Positions 12,640-22,259 of a DNA stretch of 28,387 bases are shown piece by piece. Position numbers and translations under genes: made by a program. The stretch's first letter is position 1, and the number at the start of each line of letters is the position of its first letter. The notes beneath the pieces are model-generated. The model had not been told where the DNA came from, did no database searches, and saw nothing but the letters and a program-made list of their open reading frames with translations. This stretch comes from Phoronis ovalis (Eukaryota; Phoronida; Phoronidae). The stretch covers positions 1-28,387 of the forward strand of contig JAOXYB010038728.1 of the NCBI GenBank assembly GCA_028565635.1. The letters are read 5' to 3'.

Positions 12640-12682
12640 CAATTGTATTACCAATGGTACTTATTCTGCTTAATAATCCCAT
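12640..12682 (-). CDS. Candidate alternative first coding exon of ALAS (leader B)
   Basis: The exon reads ATG GGA..., encoding MGLLSRISTIGNTI plus one base, then a strong donor (G|GTAAGT, GT at 12639-12638). The start has A at -3 and G at +4, and an in-frame TGA lies 12 bases upstream, so the frame opens here. The exon ends in phase 1. The first common ALAS exon supplies TT before its ATG, so the junction reads I-V-M-K-A-L-K-C-P in frame. The peptide has one Arg, no acidic residue and several hydrophobic and hydroxylated residues, as in mitochondrial presequences. It could instead belong to an unrelated small minus-strand gene, but I see no other partner exon before ALAS. Confidence 0.5.
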
Positions 12683-13170
12683 ACTAGAATTATGTCACTT
12701 TCTCACGCGATAAAACTTTTCCAGAAAACAATAATAAAATTTCCATATACTTTTCAGACAATATCCTTGCTTTGACTTCTCGCCAAGAGACAAGTACAAT
12801 AAGCTCAGTTCAAACATTAGACATGAAGTAACAGCCTGACTGTAAAATACCAGCTTATAGAAAAGCTCATCCTTCTGCCTGATATCCTGGTTACAATGAC
12901 ATATAATTGAAATCTACCCCCAACCATGAATACCGCACAAACATTATCACTCCCAGTTGGCATATGCTTCCTCTCACATTTCTATATTAAAATAAGTAAA
13001 AATTCTAGAAAACAATGAAAATGGAAAACACTGACGACACAAGCTGCGCATATACCCTAAAAAAGCCAAGTCTACGTACTACATAGTGTCTGGTCAGGCG
13101 ACAACCACATGTCTAGGAATTAATATTTAGTTGGTTTAAAGTAACATTCACTCAAACCTGGATACACAGA

Positions 13171-13186
13171 CACACACACACACACA
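13171..13186. repeat. (CA)8 microsatellite
   Basis: Eight uninterrupted CA units. Confidence 0.95.
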
Positions 13187-14878
13187 GCAGTATTTTTTCG
13201 GTTCTCAACAAAATGTTGCTATAGCAATATATACATTTTAACAGATCAGATGACATTGTCTGCAGACCTCAGGATACCACAATGCACAAATAACAAACTG
13301 AACTCACAAAAACATCCTTCAATTACCTAACTGATGACCTTTTCTCAATTTGATTTTAAAAACTTTTAATGCCTAAATTTTGATATATTTTAATAGGCTT
13401 CAGCAGGCAAAGCATACTTATAAGCAAAATCACATTGACTTTATTTTTAGCATACATGCCTGCATCTATGATTTGCTACTGAATAATTTTGAAACAATTA
13501 AACTCAAGATATTTATTACATGGATTATGTATTATTAGCTTTACTGGTACCTTTGCATAAAGATGTTATCTTTCCACTTAAACCGAAGTTGGGGATTATG
13601 CGCAACATAATCTTGTGTTGTCAGCAAATAAAACACAAAACTATTCCCTTATATATACTGATATATTTAAACATTTTGTCCTCCAATGCTATGAAGGAAA
13701 TCAGTGTCATATACCGGTCAGAATTCCCTCATCTTCAATTGTTGTACTATTATTAATTCTTGTTCTGTATTGTCTTGAAACAATAAAAAAGTGTCATACA
13801 CTGGGTAACAGGAAACTGTTTTCATTTGTTTTATATCAGCTTTTTTCTACATTGTTTGGAAGTGAAACAAAATGACACATACACATGTTATGTTGTGATT
13901 TTATAACTGTTATCTAACTTAGAGGCATTATTAAAATTAAAAATCACTTTGTCTAGTCAGAACACATTTTGTAAACAGACTGCATTTAATGAAGGAGTAA
14001 ATCAGTTGTGCCAGTTTTTCATAAATTTTTATTAGATTTTATGCACATTTTACATATCAATATCTTTTGTGAAAGTTTCTGTGGAAACCCACTTCAACCC
14101 GTACCAGCACAATTTCAACGTTTTATCTCACTTTCCGAAGTTTGCACTCACTAAACCCAGATCTAAGCATTTGACTTTCTTCAAAAATTTTCGAACAATT
14201 TTTTTCTATAACTATCATATTGTATTTTGAAATTAAGTGAATGGGAGCGAAATTGTACTCACTTAAGCAAATCATGGATATGGTTTACAAGTGAAAATAT
14301 TTCGTTTTTGTTGGTCATGAATTTTTAAATATTATTAATTTATGTGCTTAACGTATCAACCAATAAAATGAATCATGATAAGGAAATATGAGTACGATGA
14401 AACGTCATATTAAAAATAAACTTTATCATGATGACGTGAATATTAAACAAGTTAAGGGAGTCGACCTATTCGTGATCAGTGTGACTGACTAAGCAAATGT
14501 GAGCTATATTAAGAAACACTTAATATCATTGTACTTCCATCACAATCATAACAATGATAGGAAATCAAAATAAATAAATTTTTAAAAAGCTGGAAACTAC
14601 CTAATGCCATTTTTATCATTCTACAGCTGTATTAGTAAGAAAAAAACATTAGTTATTAATGCACTAGTTCTATGAATATACAAGACTTTAAAATTCAAAA
14701 TGAAGAATGATAAATATTGCACACAATAGCTTCCTAATGAACAGAATAGTTCTAAATATATAAAATACAAACTTGATTTCGACATCTCATTAACCTTTGC
14801 TGGCAAGTCACACCATATGTTAGGTCTAGCCTGATATATCTAGTGGGGCTATATATGACATACTTCAGATAGTACTTA

Positions 14879-14892
14879 GTGTGTGTGTGTGT
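14879..14892. repeat. (GT)7 microsatellite
   Basis: Seven uninterrupted GT units. Confidence 0.95.
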
Positions 14893-15964
14893 GGAACCTA
14901 CCAGATTTTATCATCAGATAAAAGCCAGGTAAATTATGATGTAACAAAATCAATCCGTTGTGCTCTACTGTATTTCTAATTAAAGGCTATGTCATCTTAT
15001 TGGGTTTGTGATTTATGTTACAATACTCATGTTGCCCCGTAAACATAAAGTAATCTTTGTCTACATTTATGCAAATGTGCAAAGTAAGAGTCAGCAGGCC
15101 CTAAATCCTTGATCTTTTGGTTTTAGTTGCAATTGTTGGTTAGGAGGGGGGATTCTTAATATTCAAATAAGAAAAGAACTTTTTTCTAGGAATTTTATGA
15201 TTTATGTGCAATACATTGCATAACATCAATAAAATAATAATTTAATTCATTATGAATGATGGTTTTAAAAGCAGGATGCTCTCTGTCAAGTGGGAGGCCT
15301 GACAGCTGTCTACTATAAATACTGTATCCACTTAATTTCAAGTTTTAATTTATGTATTTGGATGCAATAAAGGGAATTCGCAAGTCACTTTATTGGCAAA
15401 AATTACCAATGATTGATCCTGTTCCTGCATGATATACCAGTTTATTTCGATTCAGAATAATTTACAGCGAAAAGTTAGTGATTTGAAAGTTAATTTTTTG
15501 CAATTACTAAATGCAATTTGATGACTTTACATTAAATTTGCAAAGGACTGCATTATATGTAAACTATAGTTTATCAAAGCTTTAAAATAATGGTGAAATA
15601 AGGTAGATCCCCAGGGCAGATTACTTAAACAACCATTCACATCCACCTGCTTAAACTCTCCATGCTTTAAGCCATTTAATGCAGGTTGCAAGAAGTTAAA
15701 ATATCAATAACAAACTGAATCAAAATCGATATCATAAATGAGGGAGGCATTAAAACAACATCACGAAGTGCAGGTATCTAAATATTTCCTTTGATAATTA
15801 GATACCTTTGTTTACATGATCGATCTGTTCTAAAACATGTGCTATGTTAATAATAGATTTGTTTATTTTTGCTCAACTAACTGTATTATTAAGTTAATAA
15901 TCCAACATTGTACTGAACAGAAACATAAAAGTTGTACAGGAAACACTGCTTCTAGATAACTTAC

Positions 15965-16197
15965 TGTTGTTTCTTGAATTCAACTGAGCTAGGGAAGATC
16001 TTTTTCTGGCTTGCGGAATAGTTTGACGGAATACACTCTGTAAAGAAAAAATATTAAAAAATTACACGTTGTTCATAACTGGAAATATATTCTAGCACAA
16101 CTGCTACATAGAGTAACTTACATAACTTCAATAAAATCACGTCTAAAAGGTAACTATAAAAACAAAAAATTACCTGAAACAGATTTTGAAAATTCAT
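15965..16197 (-). CDS. Candidate alternative 5' coding exons of ALAS (leader A, two exons)
   Basis: Exon one is 16197-16174 (MNFQNLFQ, donor CAG|GTAATT). Exon two is 16037-15965 (acceptor CTTTACAG, then SVFRQTIPQARKRSS... ending LNSRNN plus one base, donor A|GTAAGT). The start has A at -3, and an in-frame TGA lies 18 bases upstream. The 32 residues contain five Arg and one Lys with no acidic residue, a textbook mitochondrial presequence composition. The last exon ends in phase 1, and the first common ALAS exon begins with two bases before ATG, so the join reads ...N-N-I-M-K-A-L-K-C-P in frame. The intron between the two leader exons is 136 bp. That these exons belong to ALAS rather than another mitochondrial protein gene is inferred from strand, phase and the lack of any other partner exon. 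Confidence 0.55.
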
Positions 16198-18439
16198 TGT
16201 GCGGATGGATATTCAATGCGTTAACAATATATGAAATAAATTAAATAAATAACAATAAATAAACTACAGTAAACGACTAAAATCCAGGTGTTTTTATGAG
16301 CCTGTATCACTCTCTCATGATGACAATACTGAAGATTACATAGCTAACACAACATTATAAAACCAACCCAGGAAAACATAACAATGACACTCAGTAATGA
16401 TGACGTGCTGTACAGGTGACAAATTCGTCAATTTAATGCTTATCATTCAAGCACAAACTATTTTAATTAAACAGCAAGTCAAGGATAATCTGCCCAAACT
16501 GAAAACAAAAGAGGTTCACTAAAGTTTATGGAAATATATGACAAATACAGATAAAAGCTGCGGCTCCTTACAATGGATAAAAATGACAAAATATGGTTAA
16601 CCTAAAATACCGAGGCAGTAAGAACATCCGAACGCTGGCAACACGAAAGCAACTGATCGAACCCAGTCAAGTCTGCACCACTGACGTAAAAGCCTCACAA
16701 TATCAATTCATGGGATACGACAACAGACGCATTTTAATGGGTGAGGTCAACAGCATGACAAGCAGTTTTTATTAGTTATGCTCTTAAAATTCATATCACA
16801 TAGTTAGTGGAATGATCAATGAAGGGAAATATTAATGAAAAATATGATGTATCAGAGTAGCAGAAAATGAATAGATGTTGCTTGTCACCCTTAATAATAC
16901 TTGTATCTGTGGATAAAATTGTTGGAAGTACTAGTGTTTTAACCTACACTGGAAAGGAGGCAAAAGTTATACTGACTGCCTCGCATGATTCTACAACAGT
17001 GAACTCAAGCAGAAACCAACCAAATTATATCAAAATGTTAAAAAAAAAATTCAAAATGTTACATTACTGAAACTTACTTTTATGGCACTACAAATTATAG
17101 GCACTAAAAAATATGATGTTATAGTTTACTTTATATTTAATAAGACTTTGTACAATGAAGTGTTTTTGACCAAATTAAAGCATGCAAATTCTTTCTTGCT
17201 GCTAAGTTAAGCCTATTTGAGCAAAAAGGAAAATTAGAAATTAATGCTGCATAACTAGCTGATCACCTGGACAGTTCCTGCTTATAAATAAGATTATGAT
17301 TAGATAGAGAATTGTCACAGTTTGAAACAATATAATTGTCTACATAGGAGGTTTTCTAGTTTCAATATTATGTGAATGCAAATGTCTATGCAGACATAAA
17401 TTTCTAAATACTATATATCAATATAGATAAACTCCTTTACTGTCTCTAGTTCAAAGTGTGTAAACCAGTGGTAATTGCAAATTCAAAATCAAATAAGCAA
17501 TCATAGTAATAACTGAGTTCAATTTCTAGGTACATCATATCCCAAATACTAATGCCCTATGGCAACCTAGTCACAACATTAAAACCAGTCGTGTGTATAC
17601 TCACAATAACGCATAATGGGGGTGACGTGTTGAGTTACCTAAAATAGGTTTTCCCTTTTAAATAAGATTTAGCAAGAGATAATTACACATATAGGATGTC
17701 AGCTGCTTAATGAAAATAAATACATTACCTTGGTTATTAAGAGAAATATAATTTGTAACCAAGTAATGAAGTAAATTGTTATTATGCACAAGTTTTCATA
17801 ACGAGCATTTCAGCAGTACATTTCAAAATACTTGATTTTCCTGGTAATAAAAGAATTGGTTTACCTGCTATATATATGGGTTTCAAATATATTTTTACTA
17901 CATATGTACAAAAACATTTACACCAAAAGAAATTCAAAATTTCATAATACTTAGTTTGGAATATGACGTATCTTGCATTTGGGAGGTAATAAGGTGTGCC
18001 CCGATTAGAAACAGGATTCAGTATATATATACAATGTAGACATAAGAATCATATAACAAGGAAAACTTATTTATAGTCCTTTAAGAAGAATAAATTTTGC
18101 CCTTTTGTTATTTATATCCTGTTTTGGGACAAAACGTGTATTGGAATTCTACACAATAACTTTTTTTATACATATTTAAGTAACTACTTAAAATATACAT
18201 ATTTATTTAACATCCATATTTCCATGATAGCATTTATAATAATTTCACTCTATTTGAACAAGACATGCATAAATCTCAATAATTTACATATATCGCTAAA
18301 TTTCTTCATAACCAACGCATAAATTAATACGCACTACCCAAAGGAAGAAACTTTTAAATACAGGTTTGAAACCAACAGTCCTAGGTTAACTTTAAATTCA
18401 GCTTAAAAATTTACAGTTCAGAAAGCAGAAATTGGTTGA

Positions 18440-18660
18440 ACTTCTATCAATGAATCCATATCTCAGAAATCCTGTTCTCTACTGGAATAGAAGTTTGAAT
18501 CAGTCTGTACACTATGTTGCATTAAGACCAGGGTGATGGGTGCGAACACAAACATATCTGGCTAGGAATGAACCCTAGCTTTGTGAGTGGACACTAATCA
18601 GCTTCACTGCTCCACCATCAGTGGTTCAATGTTCTGGGAGGACGGAGCCCGCAAGTAAAA
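18440..18660 (-). mobile_element. Degenerate tRNA-derived SINE-like repeat
   Basis: Read on the minus strand, a box-A-like TGGTGGAGCAGTG is followed about 40 bases later by a box-B-like GGTTCATTCC. The latter sits in a T-arm-like hairpin, CTAGG-GTTCATT-CCTAG (5-bp stem, 7-nt loop). The segment is more GC-rich than its surroundings. The spacing fits an internal RNA polymerase III promoter. Outer boundaries are approximate, and no A-tail or target duplication was found. Confidence 0.5.
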
Positions 18661-18912
18661 AATAAACCCACTGTACTAAAGACAGTGGTGAAAGCACATG
18701 ATTCCTTAGAAAAGAATAACTTGATTCATGAGAAAATGCACTTACGCTTATTGTGTTTTTAGGTAGCCACCGGGTGACCATATGACATTTTTATTCCCAA
18801 CGGGCAATTTATATTAATTATTAAAGTATCAGCTTAGGACAAATGCAAAGAATACGTGCAATTTAGCACAGTATTAGTTAGACTGTCAAGAGTACTGACA
18901 CACTGGATCTAC

Positions 18913-18979
18913 ACAGAAACCGGCACGGTGTCTTACGGGTGTTGACACCGTATTGCACTTACGGCACTTAGGTTTCTGT
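18913..18979. repeat. Nested hairpin cluster
   Basis: ACAGAAACC (18913-18921) and GGTTTCTGT (18971-18979) are perfect inverted arms. They enclose a second hairpin, ACGGTGTC (18925-18932) with GACACCGT (18944-18951). Related GGTGTC motifs continue to about 19020. Probably the remnant of a foldback or MITE repeat. Confidence 0.6.
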
Positions 18980-19344
18980 ACAGTCTAGCTACGACTGTTA
19001 ATAAAAACACGGTGTCAGACGATGTCGGAATTGCGTCATACCATTTTATGGAAAACGTCGAATGCAGATGAAGTTTAATAAAATTTAGTTTAGGAAGCTA
19101 ATCATATTTAAGAAATGCATATATATCCATCAACTGAAATGTTAACCTATACCACCGGCTCTTCCTGGTACTACCAATGTCACGACTGGTAGTTAAATTA
19201 TGTATGGCAAGGCGGAAGGTGAGAATTTTCTACGTTCAAATTCATGATTTTTGATACATAAAATGCATCTACATTACACTTATTTATGATATAATGAAAG
19301 TTCAATCTGATATGACGCCGACGAAGACAATTTGACCAACTTAC

Positions 19345-19440
19345 CGGTTATCTGGGCGTGTACTCTGCACTGAGAGCGACACAGTCTTCTTACACCAACT
19401 TTTCACTTACACAAGTACGTTGACCTGTATCTTTCGATAG
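19345..19440 (-). other. Non-coding first exon (5' UTR) of ALAS; 5' end approximate
   Basis: The exon ends with a consensus donor, ACCG|GTAAGT (GT at 19344-19343), on the ALAS strand. It has no ATG and is more GC-rich than its flanks. It holds the iron-responsive element described separately, which is what ties it to ALAS, the downstream gene on this strand. Spliced to the first common exon it puts G at -3 of the ATG at 10707. The transcription start is not defined; I placed the edge just inside the palindrome at 19439-19452. Confidence 0.65.
19357..19383 (-). promoter_or_regulatory. Iron-responsive element (IRE) in ALAS 5' UTR
   Basis: On the minus strand, a lower stem UGUGU (19383-19379) pairs with ACACG (19361-19357). 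An unpaired bulge C (19378) follows, then a 5-bp upper stem GCUCU/AGAGU (19377-19373 with 19366-19362) closing the hexaloop CAGUGC (19372-19367). This meets the IRE definition: C bulge, five pairs, CAGUGN loop. The two non-Watson-Crick pairs are G-U wobbles at the stem bases. Vertebrate erythroid ALAS2 carries such an element in its 5' UTR, where iron regulatory proteins block translation when iron is low. Its position, upstream of ALAS in a 5' exon on the same strand, fits that role. Confidence 0.85.
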
Positions 19441-19452
19441 GTAGCGCTACCT
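19439..19452. promoter_or_regulatory. 14-bp perfect palindrome near the ALAS 5' end
   Basis: AGGTAGCGCTACCT is its own reverse complement and lies about 60 bases upstream of the IRE. It may be a binding site for a dimeric factor in the ALAS promoter. I recognise no specific factor. Confidence 0.4.
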
Positions 19453-20040
19453 CTTGAAATAACTAATCTCAAAACCAATTTTCATATTTATCTTTCTTTC
19501 ACTTAATAACTTCAAACATTTCAACCTGTTTAGCACAATTAAACAGATTTATGCCATTAAATTAAAGATATTGTTATGTACATTTAGAAATACTTGAAAT
19601 GCACTTTTAGAGGCTATGCTCTTCATGGAATCAATGCTATTCCCTAAATTTAAAAAGATTTCTTCTTTTCAAATCTACAATTTTTCGGTTTAATAGTAAA
19701 ATGCCCCAATCAACAATGGAATTCCTTAAAACAATATATTTTTTGAATTTTTTAGCTGCTGGAATCCTAATTACGTATTCTGTAACCAAAAGAAATTAGC
19801 CTTTCAGAGTAGGCACTCCACAGGTGGAGATATTCTGCCATTCATATTTACGCTGCAAGGTCAAGTGGAGTTTGGGGTTTTCTACGTATAAAGTATTTTT
19901 TTTTTATTTATTTAAAGTACAAATTGTACTTTTGAGAAACAGCATAACAAGCTGTTATAGTTCTACAATTTGCTGTAGTATTATAACTGCAATCTCAACA
20001 AATCTCGAGAAAAACACGAATTTCTAGCAGAGGCTTTGAA
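19453..20040. promoter_or_regulatory. Probable shared promoter region between divergent ALAS and plus-strand gene
   Basis: About 600 bases separate the two putative first exons, which point away from each other. A WGATAR site (AGATAA) occurs on the ALAS strand near 19490. No clear TATA box or CpG-dense island is visible. The bidirectional promoter is inferred from layout only. Confidence 0.35.
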
Positions 20041-20191
20041 CACTGCAATGCCCCCATTTGGTGACCGGACATACTAAAATGTGGTTTCCTAATTTGTCCG
20101 ACTTCATTCAAGAAGTCCGCAGCTGGTGTGTGGCAAAGCTAGCTCCGGGATTAACATCATTTTAAGAGCTGGTCACTACCGGGATTGAGTT
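20041..20191 (+). other. Candidate 5' UTR exon of a plus-strand gene
   Basis: A stretch more GC-rich than its surroundings ends at a good donor (GTT|GTAAGT, GT at 20192-20193). It contains two short upstream open frames: ATG at about 20048 (9 codons) and ATG at 20079 (28 codons, MWFPNLSDF..., stop TAA 20163-20165). The 5' edge is a guess. Confidence 0.4.
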
Positions 20192-20343
20192 GTAAGTACC
20201 GAAATACATATTGTGTTTATTCGTATACTTTTCGAAATTTTTGCGAAGTTTGCAAGGTTCTCTATTCTGCATCTCGGCTTATTGCCAAAGTAAGTTACAG
20301 TGAAGTTGTGATTACTCTGTTATGACTATTTGATCATGGGCTG

Positions 20344-20357
20344 CCCCCCCCCCCCCC
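20344..20357. repeat. Poly(C)14 tract
   Basis: Fourteen consecutive C on the plus strand, in the first intron of the putative plus-strand gene. Likely length-variable and prone to sequencing error. Confidence 0.9.
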
Positions 20358-20654
20358 TGCAAAATAAACTATTAGCAAATGTTGGGTTTTTATTCAGGGA
20401 GTAAATGCTTTGTTGTAAACACTTCTTTTACTGAATTTGAAGAAGTGACTTGTTCATTTTCAGAAAGGTGGAAACTTAGGTAGACATACGCTTCTCCATA
20501 ATAATCTGTTGGTAAACCTGTCAATAGGATCAACATCAATATTAAAAGTTGTTGGGTTGTAAAAACTGCTTAAAGTGGCAAAAAAGTCTTGACCTGGCAA
20601 GCTACTTATGTAAAGTTTGTTCATTCTTGTAAAATGTTACTTTTCAATTTGCAG

Positions 20655-20816
20655 CTATAGACTTCAGAAAAGAATACAGTACAAATGTTGCAAAGCTGAC
20701 AACTGGGTTACTTGTTTTGAAGGATTTCTTTCTATTCTATTGGAATATAGCTACATTTTTATTATAAACTTCGAAGATGTTTCTTCATTTATTCATAGCT
20801 GCTGTGTGTTTTCAAG
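20655..20816 (+). CDS. Candidate signal-peptide exon of an unidentified secreted or membrane protein (coding from 20777)
   Basis: The acceptor TTTGCAG (20648-20654) and donor CAAG|GTAAGT (GT 20817-20818) bound a 162-bp exon. An ATG at 20777 (A at -3, in-frame TAA 12 bases upstream) opens MFLHLFIAAVCFQ plus one base. This is a short hydrophobic N-terminus like a signal peptide, ending in phase 1, the phase typical of introns placed after signal-peptide exons. An upstream ATG in the exon gives only a 4-codon frame. The rest of the protein is not identified: no confident downstream exon is seen, though 28335 onward is a phase-compatible candidate. Function unknown. The exon could be a chance combination, but splice sites, start context, upstream stop and phase all agree. 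Confidence 0.5.
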
Positions 20817-20934
20817 GTAAGTTTATGTGCAGTGTAGTAGTTGATGATATGACGAACATGTAACATTATTTAAAAATGTCTAAACCTGTGTTACTGCTAC
20901 ATATTTGTAAAATGCTTAGATCAAAGATTTATTC

Positions 20935-21125
20935 AATTAAATCCAACGCTGTTTGAGTCTCGGGAAATCTGTTTGAGTTCCTGGACCTTGCACTAGTCCG
21001 CAGAAATGATGATTCAACTACCAGGAAGTTCGGTGCGAAACCCAGAAAAGGGGTTTGAATGGTAGGAAATAGGTGTGCAAGTGGGGATTGACGGATGAGT
21101 CCACGCTGGTTAGGCATGCCTGTTA
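20935..21125 (-). repeat. Interspersed repeat family 2, copy 1
   Basis: Read on the minus strand, this segment aligns along most of its length with 26325-26505 on the plus strand. Shared blocks include CAGGC..CCTAAC, CATTCAAACC, TTTTGCACCGAA-like sequence, CCAGGAACT and GACTCAAACA. It is noticeably more GC-rich than the flanks. No coding capacity is recognised. Confidence 0.65.
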
Positions 21126-21839
21126 TCTCGCAATATAATATCATCTATGCATGAAATATTTCATAATATATTTTTTGACTGTGTTTTAAGGTAAAGATAC
21201 TGTAAGAGGATTAGTAGCATTGCTATTATGAATATATTATGAACAGGAAGTTGCATAGTTTTAGATAGGAAGTGCACTAAATACTAGCCATCTAGTGTCC
21301 ATTGTTGATTAATGTGGCCACTTGTGGATACAATATGTTTTGTGTTGATAAAGGTGCATTGTTTAAACATAATGTCCTTTGTGTGTTCACTGTTATAATC
21401 CCTTTGATCTTTTAAAACTTAATAGGTCAAGTGTGCAAAGAATCTTTTTAATGCCCCAGGTCAAATAATTTGACATGTTATAAAAATATATTATGCATTA
21501 AAATGTATAAAACCTGATTTTAATGTCATTTTAAATAGGTCTCTAATTTATGTTGTTTTAATTCTGTCTCAGCATGCACCTTTGTCAAATGGTTTTGATC
21601 CAATGCCTTAAGGTTATTCTACATAGTAGTGAACAAAGCCCTGATTTGTAAAAAACTAATTTCTCTTAGTTGGTAACCATTAAGTCAATTTTAAGCAGCA
21701 GTACTATTACTTGATAATAGGTAATTTTCCATCCATAAATTGGCTTGTGTATATTACACTGTCATAACTGAATGCTTAATTGGAGGTTCACAGGACTTTC
21801 CTCTAAGGCTATGCCAAATGCTATTAAATTGTTAACTGT

Positions 21840-22259
21840 TTACAGTGGTGGAGCCTGTTTGTCCTTGATATAACAATAGGTAGAATTTTCATCATGTAAT
21901 GTGCCATTTGTTCCAAATTGTGTTTGTAAATTTCCTGTGTTTCTAATACATTTTAAAATTGTAAGTGAAAATGACCCATTTGGCGATTGTTTGAGCTTGT
22001 CCAAATTACCTGACCATTGTGTGAGGACATAAAATGATGGTCCACTCTGGAGTTCTATCTTGTAGGGAAGGTAAATGTCGCCCACTGACATTCCTTCCTT
22101 AATTTGGTTCTTGACCCTGTTGGTAAGACTCTGACTTTGCATATAGATTACTAGTAGTATACCTGATAACTTTACAAATGTATTGTATAGCAACAGTTGC
22201 ACATAACTTGAGCAAGTATCAAAATGATTTCGGCCTGCTGTTTGTTTACAAAACATCAT
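21840..22259 (-). CDS. Unrecognised 139-codon open frame (weak)
   Basis: This is the longest single open frame in the window. It opens at ATG 22259 and stops at 21840. Seen: a hydrophobic segment at residues 21-40 (LLLYNTFVKLSGILLVIYM), then a hydrophilic region with three N-glycosylation sequons at N94, N118 and N125 and few cysteines. It matches no family I recognise. A frame this long is only mildly unlikely by chance in sequence of this composition. It lies on the strand opposite the putative signal-peptide gene. It could be a mobile-element remnant, a nested gene or chance. Confidence 0.2.
   Translation of the reverse strand: MMFCKQTAGRNHFDTCSSYVQLLLYNTFVKLSGILLVIYMQSQSLTNRVKNQIKEGMSVGDIYLPYKIELQSGPSFYVLTQWSGNLDKLKQSPNGSFSLTILKCIRNTGNLQTQFGTNGTLHDENSTYCYIKDKQAPPL

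Larger units (their letters stand above)
12683..15964 (-). other. Intronic DNA of the ALAS locus
   Basis: No supported exon. Simple repeats are (CA)8 at 13171-13186 and (GT)7 at 14879-14892. Open frames of 60-86 codons at 13520-13875 show no recognisable protein and are within chance length. Confidence 0.6.
16198..19344 (-). other. Region upstream of leader A; intron of the IRE-exon transcript
   Basis: No supported coding exon. A CRE-like TGACGTAA lies near 16683 and TGACGTG near 16400, upstream of leader A on its strand; both are short and may be chance. An acceptor-like TTTACTGTAG (minus, about 16274-16265) precedes leader A, so the IRE exon might splice into it. The SINE-like element and the hairpin cluster (about 18880-19020) lie here. 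Confidence 0.5.

Noticed and set aside
13028-13036. CAGTGT on the minus strand as a second IRE near leader B
   Set aside because: The five bases on each side are not complementary and there is no C bulge.
13520-13875. Overlapping plus-strand open frames of 78 and 86 codons
   Set aside because: Low-complexity hydrophobic translations within intronic DNA, with no start context or splice partners.
16593-17070. Two plus-strand open frames of 60 and 67 codons upstream of leader A
   Set aside because: No similarity recognised and no splice sites in phase. The slightly higher GC around 16610-16740 may reflect regulatory sequence instead.
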